Of a DNA stretch of 64,000 bases, positions 54,649 through 64,000 are shown piece by piece. The stretch is from Prochlorococcus sp. AG-311-D23 (GTDB lineage: Bacteria > Cyanobacteriota > Cyanobacteriia > PCC-6307 > Cyanobiaceae): assembly GCA_003284445.1 (NCBI GenBank), contig QBVH01000007.1, positions 1-64,000 on the forward strand. Reading direction: 5' to 3'. Every line of letters starts with the position of its first letter. The stretch's first letter is position 1. A program made the translations under genes and the position numbers. The notes beneath the pieces are model-generated. The model made no database searches. It saw only the letters and a program-made list of their open reading frames with translations, and was not told the DNA's origin.

Positions 54649-55818
54649 ATGCAAATACCTCCTTTTAGCCTTGAAGCTCAAATTTCTGAAATGGGAGAAG
54701 AGATTGAAGAAGCTTTAATAAAGGTTTTTAGAAGCGGAAAATATATTGGAGGAGAAGAGGTAACTTCCTTCGAAAAAGCTTTTGCCTTAGCAACAGAAAC
54801 TTCTTACTCAGTAAGTTGTAATAGTGGAACTGATGCATTAATTCTTGCTTTAAGATCACTAAATATTGGACAGGGTGATGAGGTGATCACCTCATCATTT
54901 AGTTTTTTTGCTACTGCAGAAGCAATTACAAGTGTTGGAGCTAGGCCGGTTTTTGTAGATATTGATCCTGAAAATTATCTTATGGATCTGGATTTAATAG
55001 AAAAAGCAATAACTTCCAGAACAAAAGCTATTTTGCCTGTGCATTTGTTTGGTCATCCACTAAATATGGATAAAATTATGGCAATTGCTGAAGGGAATAA
55101 TCTAAAGGTTATAGAAGATTGTGCTCAAGCAGCTGGTGCTCATTGGCGAGGTAAACCGGTAGGAAGTTATGGGGATGTAGGTTGTTTTAGTTTTTTCCCT
55201 ACTAAAAACTTAGGTGCTGCAGGAGATGGAGGCGCCATAACTACTAATGATTTTTATTTGGCAAAAACAATCAGGGAATTAGCTATTCATGGGATGCCAA
55301 AGAGATATTTTCATACAAGTATTGGATATAATAGTAGGCTTGATTCATTGCAAGCCGCCATTCTCAATGTTAAATTAACTCGATTGAATAAATGGATCGA
55401 ACAAAGAAAAGAAATAGCAACAAATTATAGAAATAAGTTATCTTTTTTTAAAACAATAAGATTGCCATCTAACAATTTAACCAACAAGGCTGGTCATTCT
55501 TGGAATCAATTTGTGATAAGAATAATGGATAATTCTTTTATTCAAAATATAAAAACAACTTCAGAGGATGTTTCGAATAATCAAAATAGAGATCTCTTTA
55601 AGGCTGAACTAAATCGGCTTGGTGTAAACACAATAATATATTATCCAATACCGATACATCTTCAACCTGCATATAAAGAACTAGGATATAAAGAGGGATC
55701 TCTTCCGATTACTGAAAAAGTATGTAATGAGGTAATTAGTTTACCAATATTCCCTGAGCTGAAATCTATTCAACAGTCATATGTAATTGATAAAATTAAG
55801 GAAATATTTAGAAAATAA
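54649..55818 (+). CDS. DegT/DnrJ/EryC1/StrS family PLP aminotransferase
   Basis: SCNSGTDALILALRSLNIGQGDEVITSSFSFFATAEAI, EDCAQAAGAHW, FSFFPTKNLGAAGDGGAI (PLP Lys). Confidence 0.95.
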   Translation: MQIPPFSLEAQISEMGEEIEEALIKVFRSGKYIGGEEVTSFEKAFALATETSYSVSCNSGTDALILALRSLNIGQGDEVITSSFSFFATAEAITSVGARPVFVDIDPENYLMDLDLIEKAITSRTKAILPVHLFGHPLNMDKIMAIAEGNNLKVIEDCAQAAGAHWRGKPVGSYGDVGCFSFFPTKNLGAAGDGGAITTNDFYLAKTIRELAIHGMPKRYFHTSIGYNSRLDSLQAAILNVKLTRLNKWIEQRKEIATNYRNKLSFFKTIRLPSNNLTNKAGHSWNQFVIRIMDNSFIQNIKTTSEDVSNNQNRDLFKAELNRLGVNTIIYYPIPIHLQPAYKELGYKEGSLPITEKVCNEVISLPIFPELKSIQQSYVIDKIKEIFRK

Positions 55819-55819
55819 G

Positions 55820-57322
55820 TTAATTGATACTAGAATATAATTCTTTGAAGGTTGATGTTTGAATTTTGTGATTTATTATAGGTTTTGGATAGCCTTTCCT
55901 CTCCGAAGAAATTATTTCACCTGAAAGTAAATGAGGTGTTGAAATGTGTGATAACTCGGGAATCCATTTTCGTATGTAGGTTCCATTCTCGTCGAATTTG
56001 GAAGCTTGTCTAAAAGGATTAAATATTCTCAGGGGTTTTGGATCCATTCCACTGCTCGCGCTCCATTGCCAACCTCCATTGTTTGAGGCTAAGTCACCAT
56101 CAACCAAGTTTTTCATAAAGAAACTTTCTCCCCATCTCCAATCAATTAAAAGGTCTTTTACTAGAAAAGAAGCAACAATCATTCTGCATCGATTGTGCAT
56201 CCATCCGGAATTCTTAAGTTGTCTCATTGAAGCATCAATTATTGGGATACCAGTAAATCCATTCTCCCAAGCTTCAAACCAATCAGTTCTATTTCCCCAT
56301 GGAAAATTAAACCATTTTTTTCTATATGGACCTTTCTCAAGCTCTGGAAAATTAAATAGTGCATTTTGATAAAACTCTCTCCATGCAAGTTCTTTTATCC
56401 ATATATCAATAGAATTTGTTTGATATTCATCGGTAGCAATTTTTTTTGCTATTTGAGCACCATTCCATACAGCCCTACAACTTATCGTCCCTAAACTTAA
56501 GCCAGCACTTAGGGTCGAAGTTGACTCTAAAGATGGAATGTCTCTTGCTTGATTATATGAATTTATGATTCCTGAATGTATAAAAAAGTTTAATTGCTTT
56601 ATTGAATTCGATTCTCCTGGTTTGCAAGGACAGAGGTTAGCATTATTGAATCTATTTGACGAAATTAAATTATAAACAACTTGGCTTTTTCTGGTAATGC
56701 AGTAATTTATATCAGAATTTTTAATTGATGATATTTCTCTTTCACCGAGATCCCTTATCTTTGCAGGTGTTGAGGGAACTTGTATTAAACTATTCTCTAA
56801 TAAATTTGTTCTGTTTATATTATCAATCCATTTTCGATAAAAAGGTCCATATACTTTGTATGGTTCTTCATTGTTAGTTTTGATGTTAACTGGATCAACA
56901 ATTAATTGATCTAAAAATGTATAAACTTTCCTTTTCTCTTTTAAAAGTTGATTTGTAATTTGTTTATCTCTATTGATTTCATAAGGTTCAATATTTTTGT
57001 TCCAGTAAATACATTCAGCTTTAATTAGATTTGCTAGTTTTGAAATTAATTTAATAGGATCTCCATTTAATATTAATAAACGACTTCCTCTGCGCTCCCA
57101 GTTCCTTTGAAGTTCTAAAAGACTTTCTCCTAAAAACCAATTTTTTGCTTCTGATGTTGTTTTATTTAGATCTAAAAGATTAGGATCTAAAATATATACT
57201 CCAACGAGAGTTTTCGAATTCTTAGATGCTTCGAACAGACCAATATTATCCTCAATTCTTAAATCTCGTCTGTGCCAAAAAAATGATCGAAACTTTGTCA
57301 TTTTATATTTAAGATTTGGCAT
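55820..57322 (-). CDS. phrA: Deoxyribodipyrimidine photolyase / cryptochrome family
   Basis: FFWHRRDLRIEDNIGL, GWMHNRCRMIVASFLVKDLLIDWRWGE, DGDLASNNGGWQWSASSGMDPKPLRIFNP. Confidence 0.96.
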   Translation of the reverse strand: MPNLKYKMTKFRSFFWHRRDLRIEDNIGLFEASKNSKTLVGVYILDPNLLDLNKTTSEAKNWFLGESLLELQRNWERRGSRLLILNGDPIKLISKLANLIKAECIYWNKNIEPYEINRDKQITNQLLKEKRKVYTFLDQLIVDPVNIKTNNEEPYKVYGPFYRKWIDNINRTNLLENSLIQVPSTPAKIRDLGEREISSIKNSDINYCITRKSQVVYNLISSNRFNNANLCPCKPGESNSIKQLNFFIHSGIINSYNQARDIPSLESTSTLSAGLSLGTISCRAVWNGAQIAKKIATDEYQTNSIDIWIKELAWREFYQNALFNFPELEKGPYRKKWFNFPWGNRTDWFEAWENGFTGIPIIDASMRQLKNSGWMHNRCRMIVASFLVKDLLIDWRWGESFFMKNLVDGDLASNNGGWQWSASSGMDPKPLRIFNPFRQASKFDENGTYIRKWIPELSHISTPHLLSGEIISSERKGYPKPIINHKIQTSTFKELYSSIN

Positions 57323-57858
57323 GCTCTAAACCATGCTGTAATGGTTTTTCCATCAAGTGATTCTTTGCCACTTGCAATAAGTTTATTTAACTTTTCGGGA
57401 GTAATCTTTAATACTTCAATATCTTCGTCCGCATCGCCCTCAGGCTTCTTCTTAAGTTTAGTTAAATCTCTTGCAAGAAAAATATGAATTAGTTCGTCTG
57501 AGTATCCTGGGCAAGGAAGCATCTGTCCAAGATTGTCCCATCTTTTTGCAGAGTAACCACTTTCCTCTTGAACTTCTCTTTTGATTGATTCAAGTGGGCT
57601 TTCACCATCCTCTAAAGTTCCAGCTGGAAACTCAAGAATTCTTCTTGAGCAAGCAAATCTGTATTGACGAAGAATAATAACCTCTCCAGTTTCTGTAATT
57701 GGCACTGCTAAGGCAGCTCCTGGGTGACGAATGACCCCAAACTCGCCTTCCATTGAATTAGGCAAAAGAAATTTATTGATTTCAAAACGAATTTTTTTAG
57801 CGTCAAGACAAGCTTTTGTCTCAAGAATTTCTGAGGGTTCAGGTCCTGGAATAGACAT
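57298..57858 (-). CDS. NUDIX hydrolase (ADP-ribose pyrophosphatase-like)
   Basis: Nudix box AGTLEDGESPLESIKREVQEESGY. Confidence 0.93.
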   Translation of the reverse strand: MSIPGPEPSEILETKACLDAKKIRFEINKFLLPNSMEGEFGVIRHPGAALAVPITETGEVIILRQYRFACSRRILEFPAGTLEDGESPLESIKREVQEESGYSAKRWDNLGQMLPCPGYSDELIHIFLARDLTKLKKKPEGDADEDIEVLKITPEKLNKLIASGKESLDGKTITAWFRACQILNIK

Positions 57859-57927
57859 GCATTTCTTGTTTGTTCATATAGGATGGCTTATTTTTTTAGA
57901 AAAGGTTGGTGATTTTTGTTACGAGTT

Positions 57928-58509
57928 TTATTCAGGCCAAATGCTTTGAGAATTGATTCGTTTCGGTTTGCCTTGATCCTTTGACAAAACCTCTATGAGG
58001 GGAATTAAAACAAAGTTTCTTTCACACAATCTTGGATGAGGCAAAATTAGAGTCTCTGTATTTATTTGAAGATCGCCCCAAGAAATGAAGTCAATATCTA
58101 AAGATCTTGGCCCACAAGAAATTTCTGTATTTTCTCTTTCTCTGCCTGCGATTTTTTCTAATTCTAAAAATTTTTTCATTAAAGAGATTGCTGCTTTTTC
58201 GTTTGGTCCAACAGAGGCCAAACTCTCTCCCACTACAACAACTACGGTATTAATAAATTTAGGTTGATCAATTGGCCCACCTAAAGGATCAGTCTCAAAT
58301 AAAGGGGCCCATTGAAAAGATAAAGACTTATTAATATTTTGAGAGTCGATTTTTGGACGATTTAAAGCAACATTCCACTCAATTATGCTCTTTTCAATTT
58401 GCGGCCTCATGGTAGCGATTGTTCTTATGGGATCTCCAAGAATGCCAGGGATATTTGCGCCTATTGAGATGACGAGTTTCAATTGTGTTTTTTGTTTTGC
58501 ATAAGTCAT
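57928..58509 (-). CDS. folK: 2-amino-4-hydroxy-6-hydroxymethyldihydropteridine pyrophosphokinase
   Basis: SIGANIPG, FINTVVVV, RSLDIDFISWGD, LPHPRLCERNFVLIPLIE. Confidence 0.93.
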   Translation of the reverse strand: MTYAKQKTQLKLVISIGANIPGILGDPIRTIATMRPQIEKSIIEWNVALNRPKIDSQNINKSLSFQWAPLFETDPLGGPIDQPKFINTVVVVVGESLASVGPNEKAAISLMKKFLELEKIAGRERENTEISCGPRSLDIDFISWGDLQINTETLILPHPRLCERNFVLIPLIEVLSKDQGKPKRINSQSIWPE

Positions 58510-58535
58510 GCGAATATTAAAAGACTTTCAAAAAT

Positions 58536-60707
58536 TTGCCTGATTTATCCAACCCTATGGTTTCCAGTGGATTGAATAAAAACAATGTGTCTTCGGCTTC
58601 AAAAGACATTGCTGTTATGGATAGAGCCAATCTTGCTTTCCCTTTGGCTGCAATTACAGGCCATGGAACTTTAAAGCTTGCTTTAATGCTTGCTGCAGTT
58701 GATCCAGGTTTGGGAGGTGTGATAATTGCGGGTGGTCGAGGGACTGGAAAATCTGTTTTAGCTAGAGGCTTGCATGCCCTTCTCCCGCCGATTGAAATAA
58801 TTGATTTAGACGAATTAGCTGATACTGATGATGGTGATGATTCATTTATTTATCCAGCAGGTAGAAATTTAGATCCTTCTTTTTCAGGCGAGTGGGATGA
58901 TTTAACAAAAAAACTGTTTACAAAAAAAATAGGAAGTCATGAAAATGTTGATGACTTAGAAAATATCCCCAAAAAAGTTGTATCTGCGCCTTTTATTCAG
59001 GTTCCCTTAGGAGTAACTGAGGATAGGCTTGTTGGTGCAGTTGATGTTGCTGCTTCATTGTCAAGCGGAACTCCAGTATTTCAGCCAGGGTTACTAGCTG
59101 AGGCTCACAGAGGGGTTTTGTACATAGACGAATTGAATTTGTTGGATGACAGCATTGTCAATCTTCTTTTGGCTTCAGTAGGGGCAGGTGAAAATAGGGT
59201 TGAACGAGAAGGATTGAGCCTAAGTCACCCATGCCGACCTCTATTGATTGCTACTTACAATCCTGAAGAGGGTGGGTTAAGGGACCATCTCTTGGACAGA
59301 TTTGCAATTGTTTTATCTGCAGATCAATTAATTACAAACGAACAAAGAGTTGAAATAACTCAATCTGCCATTTCTCATGGTCAATCAAGTGAAGCTTTTT
59401 CTAAGAAATGGTCTGAAGACACAGAATCTCTATCAACACAATTACTTTTAGCAAGGCAATGGCTTCCAGATGTTCAAATCAGTGAGGATCAAATTGAATA
59501 CTTAGTTTTGGAAGCCATTCGAGGGGGAGTCGAAGGACACAGATCAGAGCTTTATGCAGTAAGAGTTGCAAAAGCTCATGCTGCCTTGTGTGGTAGAGAT
59601 TCAGCGGACGCTGAAGATTTAAAAGCGGCAGTAAGACTTGTAATCGCTCCGAGGGCGATGCAAATGCCTTCGGAAGAGGAAATGGAGCCTCCAGCTCCTG
59701 AAGATCAGCAGCCACCTCCGCCTCCTGAAGACTCTGATGACAATAATGATCAAGAAGAAGATCAAGAAGAAGATCAGCAAGAGGAGCAAGATGAAGAGTC
59801 ATCACCTCCAATTCCGGAGGAATTTATGCTTGATCCAGAAGCATGTGCTGTAGATCCTGATTTATTGCTTTTTTCATCCACTAAATCAAAGAGTGGAAAT
59901 AGCGGAAGTCGATCAGCTGTTTTAAGTGATAACCGAGGGAGATATGTAAAACCAATTCTTCCAAGAGGTCCTGTTAGAAGGATTGCTGTTGATGCAACTT
60001 TAAGAGCTGCCGCTCCTTATCAGAAAGCTAGAAGAGAAAGAGAACCTAATAGAAAAGTTATTGTTGAGGAAGGGGATTTGCGTGCAAAATTACTTCAACG
60101 TAAAGCAGGAGCACTTGTAATTTTCTTGGTTGATGCAAGTGGCTCAATGGCTCTCAATAGAATGCAGAGTGCAAAGGGAGCTGTTATTCGGTTGTTAACT
60201 GAAGCTTACGAAAATAGAGATGAAGTTTCTCTGATACCTTTCAGAGGAGATCAAGCAGAAGTTTTGCTTCCTCCAACTAGATCAATCACTGCCGCGAAAA
60301 GGAGGCTAGAGGCAATGCCATGTGGTGGTGGATCTCCACTTGCTCATGGTTTGACTCAAGCTGCGAGAGTAGGAGCAAATGCTTTAGCAACAGGAGATCT
60401 GGCTCAGGTGGTAGTAGTAGCAATTACAGATGGTAGAGGAAACGTCCCCTTAAGTACTTCATTAGGTCAACCAGTCCTTGAGGGAGAAACACCTCCTGAC
60501 TTAAAGCAAGAAGTTCTTGATGTTGCTTCGCGTTATCGAGCTCTTGGTATTAAGTTGCTTGTAATTGATACAGAAAGAAAGTTTATTGCAAGTGGAATGG
60601 GGAAAGACTTGGCTGAGGTCTCTGGAGGTAAATATGTTCAACTACCTAAGGCAAGTGATCAAGCTATTGCTTCAATTGCAATGGATGCAATAAATAGCGT
60701 CACCTGA
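58536..60707 (+). CDS. chlD: Magnesium chelatase subunit D
   Basis: AAA+ region, acidic/proline-rich linker and VWA domain [23 protein letters not shown]; likely TTG start. Confidence 0.96.
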   Translation: MPDLSNPMVSSGLNKNNVSSASKDIAVMDRANLAFPLAAITGHGTLKLALMLAAVDPGLGGVIIAGGRGTGKSVLARGLHALLPPIEIIDLDELADTDDGDDSFIYPAGRNLDPSFSGEWDDLTKKLFTKKIGSHENVDDLENIPKKVVSAPFIQVPLGVTEDRLVGAVDVAASLSSGTPVFQPGLLAEAHRGVLYIDELNLLDDSIVNLLLASVGAGENRVEREGLSLSHPCRPLLIATYNPEEGGLRDHLLDRFAIVLSADQLITNEQRVEITQSAISHGQSSEAFSKKWSEDTESLSTQLLLARQWLPDVQISEDQIEYLVLEAIRGGVEGHRSELYAVRVAKAHAALCGRDSADAEDLKAAVRLVIAPRAMQMPSEEEMEPPAPEDQQPPPPPEDSDDNNDQEEDQEEDQQEEQDEESSPPIPEEFMLDPEACAVDPDLLLFSSTKSKSGNSGSRSAVLSDNRGRYVKPILPRGPVRRIAVDATLRAAAPYQKARREREPNRKVIVEEGDLRAKLLQRKAGALVIFLVDASGSMALNRMQSAKGAVIRLLTEAYENRDEVSLIPFRGDQAEVLLPPTRSITAAKRRLEAMPCGGGSPLAHGLTQAARVGANALATGDLAQVVVVAITDGRGNVPLSTSLGQPVLEGETPPDLKQEVLDVASRYRALGIKLLVIDTERKFIASGMGKDLAEVSGGKYVQLPKASDQAIASIAMDAINSVT
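59748..59795 (+). repeat. Low-complexity microrepeat in the chlD linker
   Basis: gatcaagaagaagatcaagaagaagatcagcaagaggagcaagatgaa, encoding [16 protein letters not shown]. Confidence 0.8.
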
Positions 60708-60719
60708 AACTTGTTGTGT

Positions 60720-61565
60720 TTAGGGATATATGTCATCAAATAATTTGCCCAAACCGATAGTTACCCTTTTCAATGAGTCTAAGAGTTCTTCGTCTTCGAT
60801 AATAGTGCCCATATCTGAACTCATTTGGTCAATTTTCTTTGTCAGAGAACTTGATGTTGAAGCAAGGTCCTGAATATCTTTTAGTGTCTTAGGGTTGTCT
60901 ATACTTCTAAGAATGTTATTTAAATGAATAGAAGCTTTTGTTAATTCAGAAATTATAGGTTTTGCTCTTATAAGTTCTAATTTAGAAAGCAAGACAAGTT
61001 CATCAAGATTTGCTTGAGTCCTGTCGAATTGAGTAATAGATTCTGATACTTTGTTTATTATTTCTTGCCTATCTGCTTCATCAATAATTCCAGTTATACC
61101 ATCTGTAAGACTTGTTATGCTAGCCATTTCTACCCCTTTAATTTCATCTCCACCACATAAAATTCTTTGATTAGGACATTCTTTTTTGACTGTATTTAGC
61201 TCGTTGCTTTTTAATGATTTACCTAATGAGACTAATGATAATTGAGCATCACCTCCAAGCATAGAGCTTGTAACTATTTTAGCGATTACAGGTTTTGGTA
61301 AAATTAGATTATCGTTGTTTAATTTTATCTTAGTGTCAACTGTGTTTGGGGTGAAACTTATCTTTTGAACAGATCCAACAATGATTCCCCGATAAGTAAC
61401 TGGAGACATCTTGGCAAGACCACTTGCATCTTTGAAGCTTGCAGATATCTCCCAGGTTTTAGAACCTAAACGAAAATCTCTTAACCAAAGCATTGCTCCT
61501 GAAAAGATAACTAATCCACCTAGTAGTGAAAATCCAACAAAAGCATCTCGTAAACTTCTGCGCAT
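60720..61565 (-). CDS. MlaD/MCE-family protein (lipid transport substrate-binding)
   Basis: N-terminal TM then SKTWEISASFKDASGLAKMSPVTYRGIIVGSVQKI (MCE domain). Confidence 0.92.
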   Translation of the reverse strand: MRRSLRDAFVGFSLLGGLVIFSGAMLWLRDFRLGSKTWEISASFKDASGLAKMSPVTYRGIIVGSVQKISFTPNTVDTKIKLNNDNLILPKPVIAKIVTSSMLGGDAQLSLVSLGKSLKSNELNTVKKECPNQRILCGGDEIKGVEMASITSLTDGITGIIDEADRQEIINKVSESITQFDRTQANLDELVLLSKLELIRAKPIISELTKASIHLNNILRSIDNPKTLKDIQDLASTSSSLTKKIDQMSSDMGTIIEDEELLDSLKRVTIGLGKLFDDIYP

Positions 61566-61569
61566 AAAA

Positions 61570-62355
61570 TTATGAGTCCTCAGGTTGCATTGGTCCTTGA
61601 AGATTACCTGTGCGAAATTGTTTCACATAGGAATTTTCACTTTGTTTAAATTGATCTATAGATCCATCCCATTGAAACTTGCCACCGTAAAGCAAAATAA
61701 CTCTATTAGCTGTTCTTTCAATTGTACTTGAAACGTGACTTACAACAATTGAACATCCCTCCGCAGCCTCAGTTGTTTTAATAATTAGATCTTCAATTCG
61801 AGTACAAGCTATTGGATCTAAACCAGCAGTTGGTTCGTCATATAGAAGAAGCGGAATAGAGTCTTTTCCTCTCTCGGCGTCACTAATTAATGCACGAGCA
61901 AAACTCACTCTTTTTTGCATCCCTCCACTCAGTTGATTTGGAAATTTGTCTGCAACATCATATAAGCCCACTTTCTGTAAACAGTTTAAGACTTTTTTAT
62001 TGATAAAATCCTCGGAATAACCCCTCTGTTTTTCAAGTAAAAAACCTACATTTTCCCTAACAGTTAGTGATGCTAACAATGCTGGATTTTGAAAAACTAA
62101 CCTCACATCGGGAGGACTATTTTGATCAAGCCTTAAATAATTTTGCTCAATACCTGCTATTTGAAGGCTTCCTTCAGAAGGCAAGAGCAAACCAGCTAGT
62201 AATCGAAGTATTGTTGACTTTCCTGAGCCTGATGGACCAACAATCGCAAGCCTCTCTCCAGCCATCATAGCTAGATTGACTTCATCGAGAACTTTGTTTG
62301 ACCCCAGTTCGACACTGAGATCTTTCATCAACATTACTTGAGTGTTTTTTGGCAC
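61570..62355 (-). CDS. ABC transporter ATP-binding protein (MlaF-like)
   Basis: GPSGSGKSTILRLLAGLL, LSGGMQKRVSFARAL, LLYDEPTAGLDP; next to the MCE gene. Confidence 0.94.
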   Translation of the reverse strand: MPKNTQVMLMKDLSVELGSNKVLDEVNLAMMAGERLAIVGPSGSGKSTILRLLAGLLLPSEGSLQIAGIEQNYLRLDQNSPPDVRLVFQNPALLASLTVRENVGFLLEKQRGYSEDFINKKVLNCLQKVGLYDVADKFPNQLSGGMQKRVSFARALISDAERGKDSIPLLLYDEPTAGLDPIACTRIEDLIIKTTEAAEGCSIVVSHVSSTIERTANRVILLYGGKFQWDGSIDQFKQSENSYVKQFRTGNLQGPMQPEDS

Positions 62356-62379
62356 ACTCTCCCCTAATGTTTGTTTACC

Positions 62380-62400
62380 TATCTCATTTTGTATGAGATA
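62380..62400. promoter_or_regulatory. 8-bp inverted repeat in the mlaF/yvcK-like divergent promoter
   Basis: TATCTCAT-TTTGT-ATGAGATA. Confidence 0.4.
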
Positions 62401-62482
62401 TGTGAAATGGGAAGTTTAATTAGGGTTTATATGAATTAATGATTTAGGTCTCTTTGTTGAAATCTCCTCAAAACCGAATCCA

Positions 62483-63880
62483 TTGAACAAAAGAAGGACA
62501 AGAAAATTAAGAAGATCTACCTTGCGTAAAAGCCTTTTCGCTAACTTGTCTTTTCATCTTTACTCTCGCTTCAAAAGAGCTATTAGATGGCTTTTGCCAG
62601 GATTAGTAGTCAAAAGGTGGATGATGACATCTGGCTTGGGTTTATTAATTGCTTTGATTGGAGTCTCTATTTGGGCTGATCTGCGTCCAATTTATTGGGT
62701 CATTGAAATACTTTTTTGGTTTTTAGGATTTATAGCTACTTTTTTACCTAGAACCATTTCTGGACCAATAGTCTTTTTCATAGGGATATCACTTTTGATT
62801 TGGGGTCAAGGCAGAAGTTTTGAATCTATTAGGCAGGCTTTAGGTTCAAAAAAAGATACTTTTTTGGTTGATGCATTAAGAGCTAAGCAGAAATTAAATA
62901 GAGGTCCAAATATTGTTGCTATTGGAGGAGGAACTGGTTTATCTTCATTATTAAAAGGCTTAAAAAGATACAGCAGCCGAATCACAGCAATAGTGACTGT
63001 TGCCGATGACGGAGGAAGTAGTGGAGTGCTTAGGAGAGAGCTGGGTGTTCAGCCGCCAGGAGACATAAGGAATTGTTTAGCAGCTTTAGCAACAGAAGAG
63101 CCACTTATTAAAGGCCTTTTTCAATATCGCTTCCCTTCAGGTAGTGGACTTGAGGGACATAGTTTTGGGAATCTTTTCTTATCTGCCTTGACTGCGATAA
63201 CTGGAAGTTTAGAGACCGCAATTACTGCTTCAAGTCGTGTCCTTGCTGTTCAAGGGCAAGTTGTACCAGCCACTAATGTAGATGTTCGTTTGTGGGCGGA
63301 ACTCGAAAATGGTGACAGAATTGATGGAGAGTCAGCCATAGGGAAAGCCCCCTTACCAATAATTAGAATCGGCTGTTACCCATCGCGACCACCAGCTTTG
63401 CCAAGAGCTCTAGAGGCTATAAAAAATGCTGAAATTATTTTGATAGGCCCAGGAAGTTTATACACTTCAATTCTCCCAAACCTTCTTGTACCTGAAATTG
63501 TCGAGGCGATTGAGAAGAGCAAAGCTCCAAAACTATACATATGTAATTTGATGACTCAACCAGGAGAAACTGATGGACTTGACGTGACTGGTCATGTAAG
63601 GGCTATTGAAGCGCAATTAGCATCTAGAGGAATTACCAGGAAAATATTTAGTTCCATACTCGCTCAAGATGAGTTGACACCCTCCCCATTGGTTGATTAC
63701 TACAAATCAAAAGGGGCTGAGCCAGTCAAATGCAATAAAATCGATCTTTTGTCTAGAGGATATAATGTTTATTTGGCTTCTCTTCAGGGTTCAAAGGCTA
63801 CTCCAACTTTCAGACATGACCCAAGAAGTCTTGCTTTAGCAATAATGAGATTTTACAGAAGATACAAAAAAGGTAAATAA
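62483..63880 (+). CDS. YvcK/CofD-like gluconeogenesis factor family protein
   Basis: NIVAIGGGTGLSSLLKGLKRYSSRITAIVTVADDGGSSGVLRRELGVQPPGDIRNCLAAL. Confidence 0.94.
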   Translation: MNKRRTRKLRRSTLRKSLFANLSFHLYSRFKRAIRWLLPGLVVKRWMMTSGLGLLIALIGVSIWADLRPIYWVIEILFWFLGFIATFLPRTISGPIVFFIGISLLIWGQGRSFESIRQALGSKKDTFLVDALRAKQKLNRGPNIVAIGGGTGLSSLLKGLKRYSSRITAIVTVADDGGSSGVLRRELGVQPPGDIRNCLAALATEEPLIKGLFQYRFPSGSGLEGHSFGNLFLSALTAITGSLETAITASSRVLAVQGQVVPATNVDVRLWAELENGDRIDGESAIGKAPLPIIRIGCYPSRPPALPRALEAIKNAEIILIGPGSLYTSILPNLLVPEIVEAIEKSKAPKLYICNLMTQPGETDGLDVTGHVRAIEAQLASRGITRKIFSSILAQDELTPSPLVDYYKSKGAEPVKCNKIDLLSRGYNVYLASLQGSKATPTFRHDPRSLALAIMRFYRRYKKGK

Positions 63881-63881
63881 A

Positions 63882-64000
63882 TTAGTAAGCATCTTGCATC
63901 TCATAAAAATCTGGCTGAACATAGTCTTTTCTAAGAGGCCATCCTTTCCAATCTTCAGGCATTAACAGTCTTTTAGGATGAGGATGCCCTTTGAAGTTAA
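63882..64000 (-). CDS. ndhJ: NAD(P)H-quinone oxidoreductase subunit J, C-terminal fragment (cut by window edge)
   Basis: Minus-strand translation ...[38 protein letters not shown]. Confidence 0.85.
   Translation of the reverse strand, partial: NFKGHPHPKRLLMPEDWKGWPLRKDYVQPDFYEMQDAY

Noticed and set aside
55998-56369. 123-aa plus-strand ORF antisense to photolyase
   Set aside because: Shadow of the conserved photolyase C terminus; no domain or start-site support.
59748-59795. GATCAAGAAGAA repeat considered as a possible tandem-repeat element
   Set aside because: In frame and encodes the acidic linker normal for ChlD between the AAA+ and VWA domains; recorded only as low-complexity repeat.
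59479-59811. 110-aa minus-strand ORF antisense to chlD
   Set aside because: Leu-rich shadow ORF opposite the chlD repetitive linker; no independent coding evidence.

Overview
The window looks like ordinary, densely packed core genome of a low-GC marine picocyanobacterium. It most resembles a Prochlorococcus low-light (NATL-like) strain; this is inferred from protein content (psbO, psbH, psbN, psbK, crtR, chlD, ntcA, amt1, photolyase), not from a database search. I support about 65 protein genes, including psbN and psbK, which are too short for the supplied ORF track, plus a partial ndhJ at the right edge. There are three tRNAs (Leu-TAG, Arg-ACG, CAT), three clear hairpin terminators, and two exact GTAN8TAC NtcA-type sites, upstream of ntcA and amt1. 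I saw no prophage, IS element, CRISPR array, toxin-antitoxin island or defence cluster, and no convincing novel multi-gene system. The observations most worth follow-up are: a CobO-like protein that has lost the Walker A P-loop; a RecB/TM0106-type protein whose PD-(D/E)XK core looks degraded while its four-Cys cluster and DEDD-like exonuclease residues remain; a KDPG-aldolase-like protein lacking the usual substrate-binding Arg; a YqgF/RuvC-like nuclease paralog abutting DUF3084 downstream of ntcA; a perfect 34-bp palindrome overlapping the aroC stop codon; a UUCG hairpin in the SD-less psbO leader; a cobS that appears to lack a standard start codon; and six convergent gene pairs with overlapping 3' ends.
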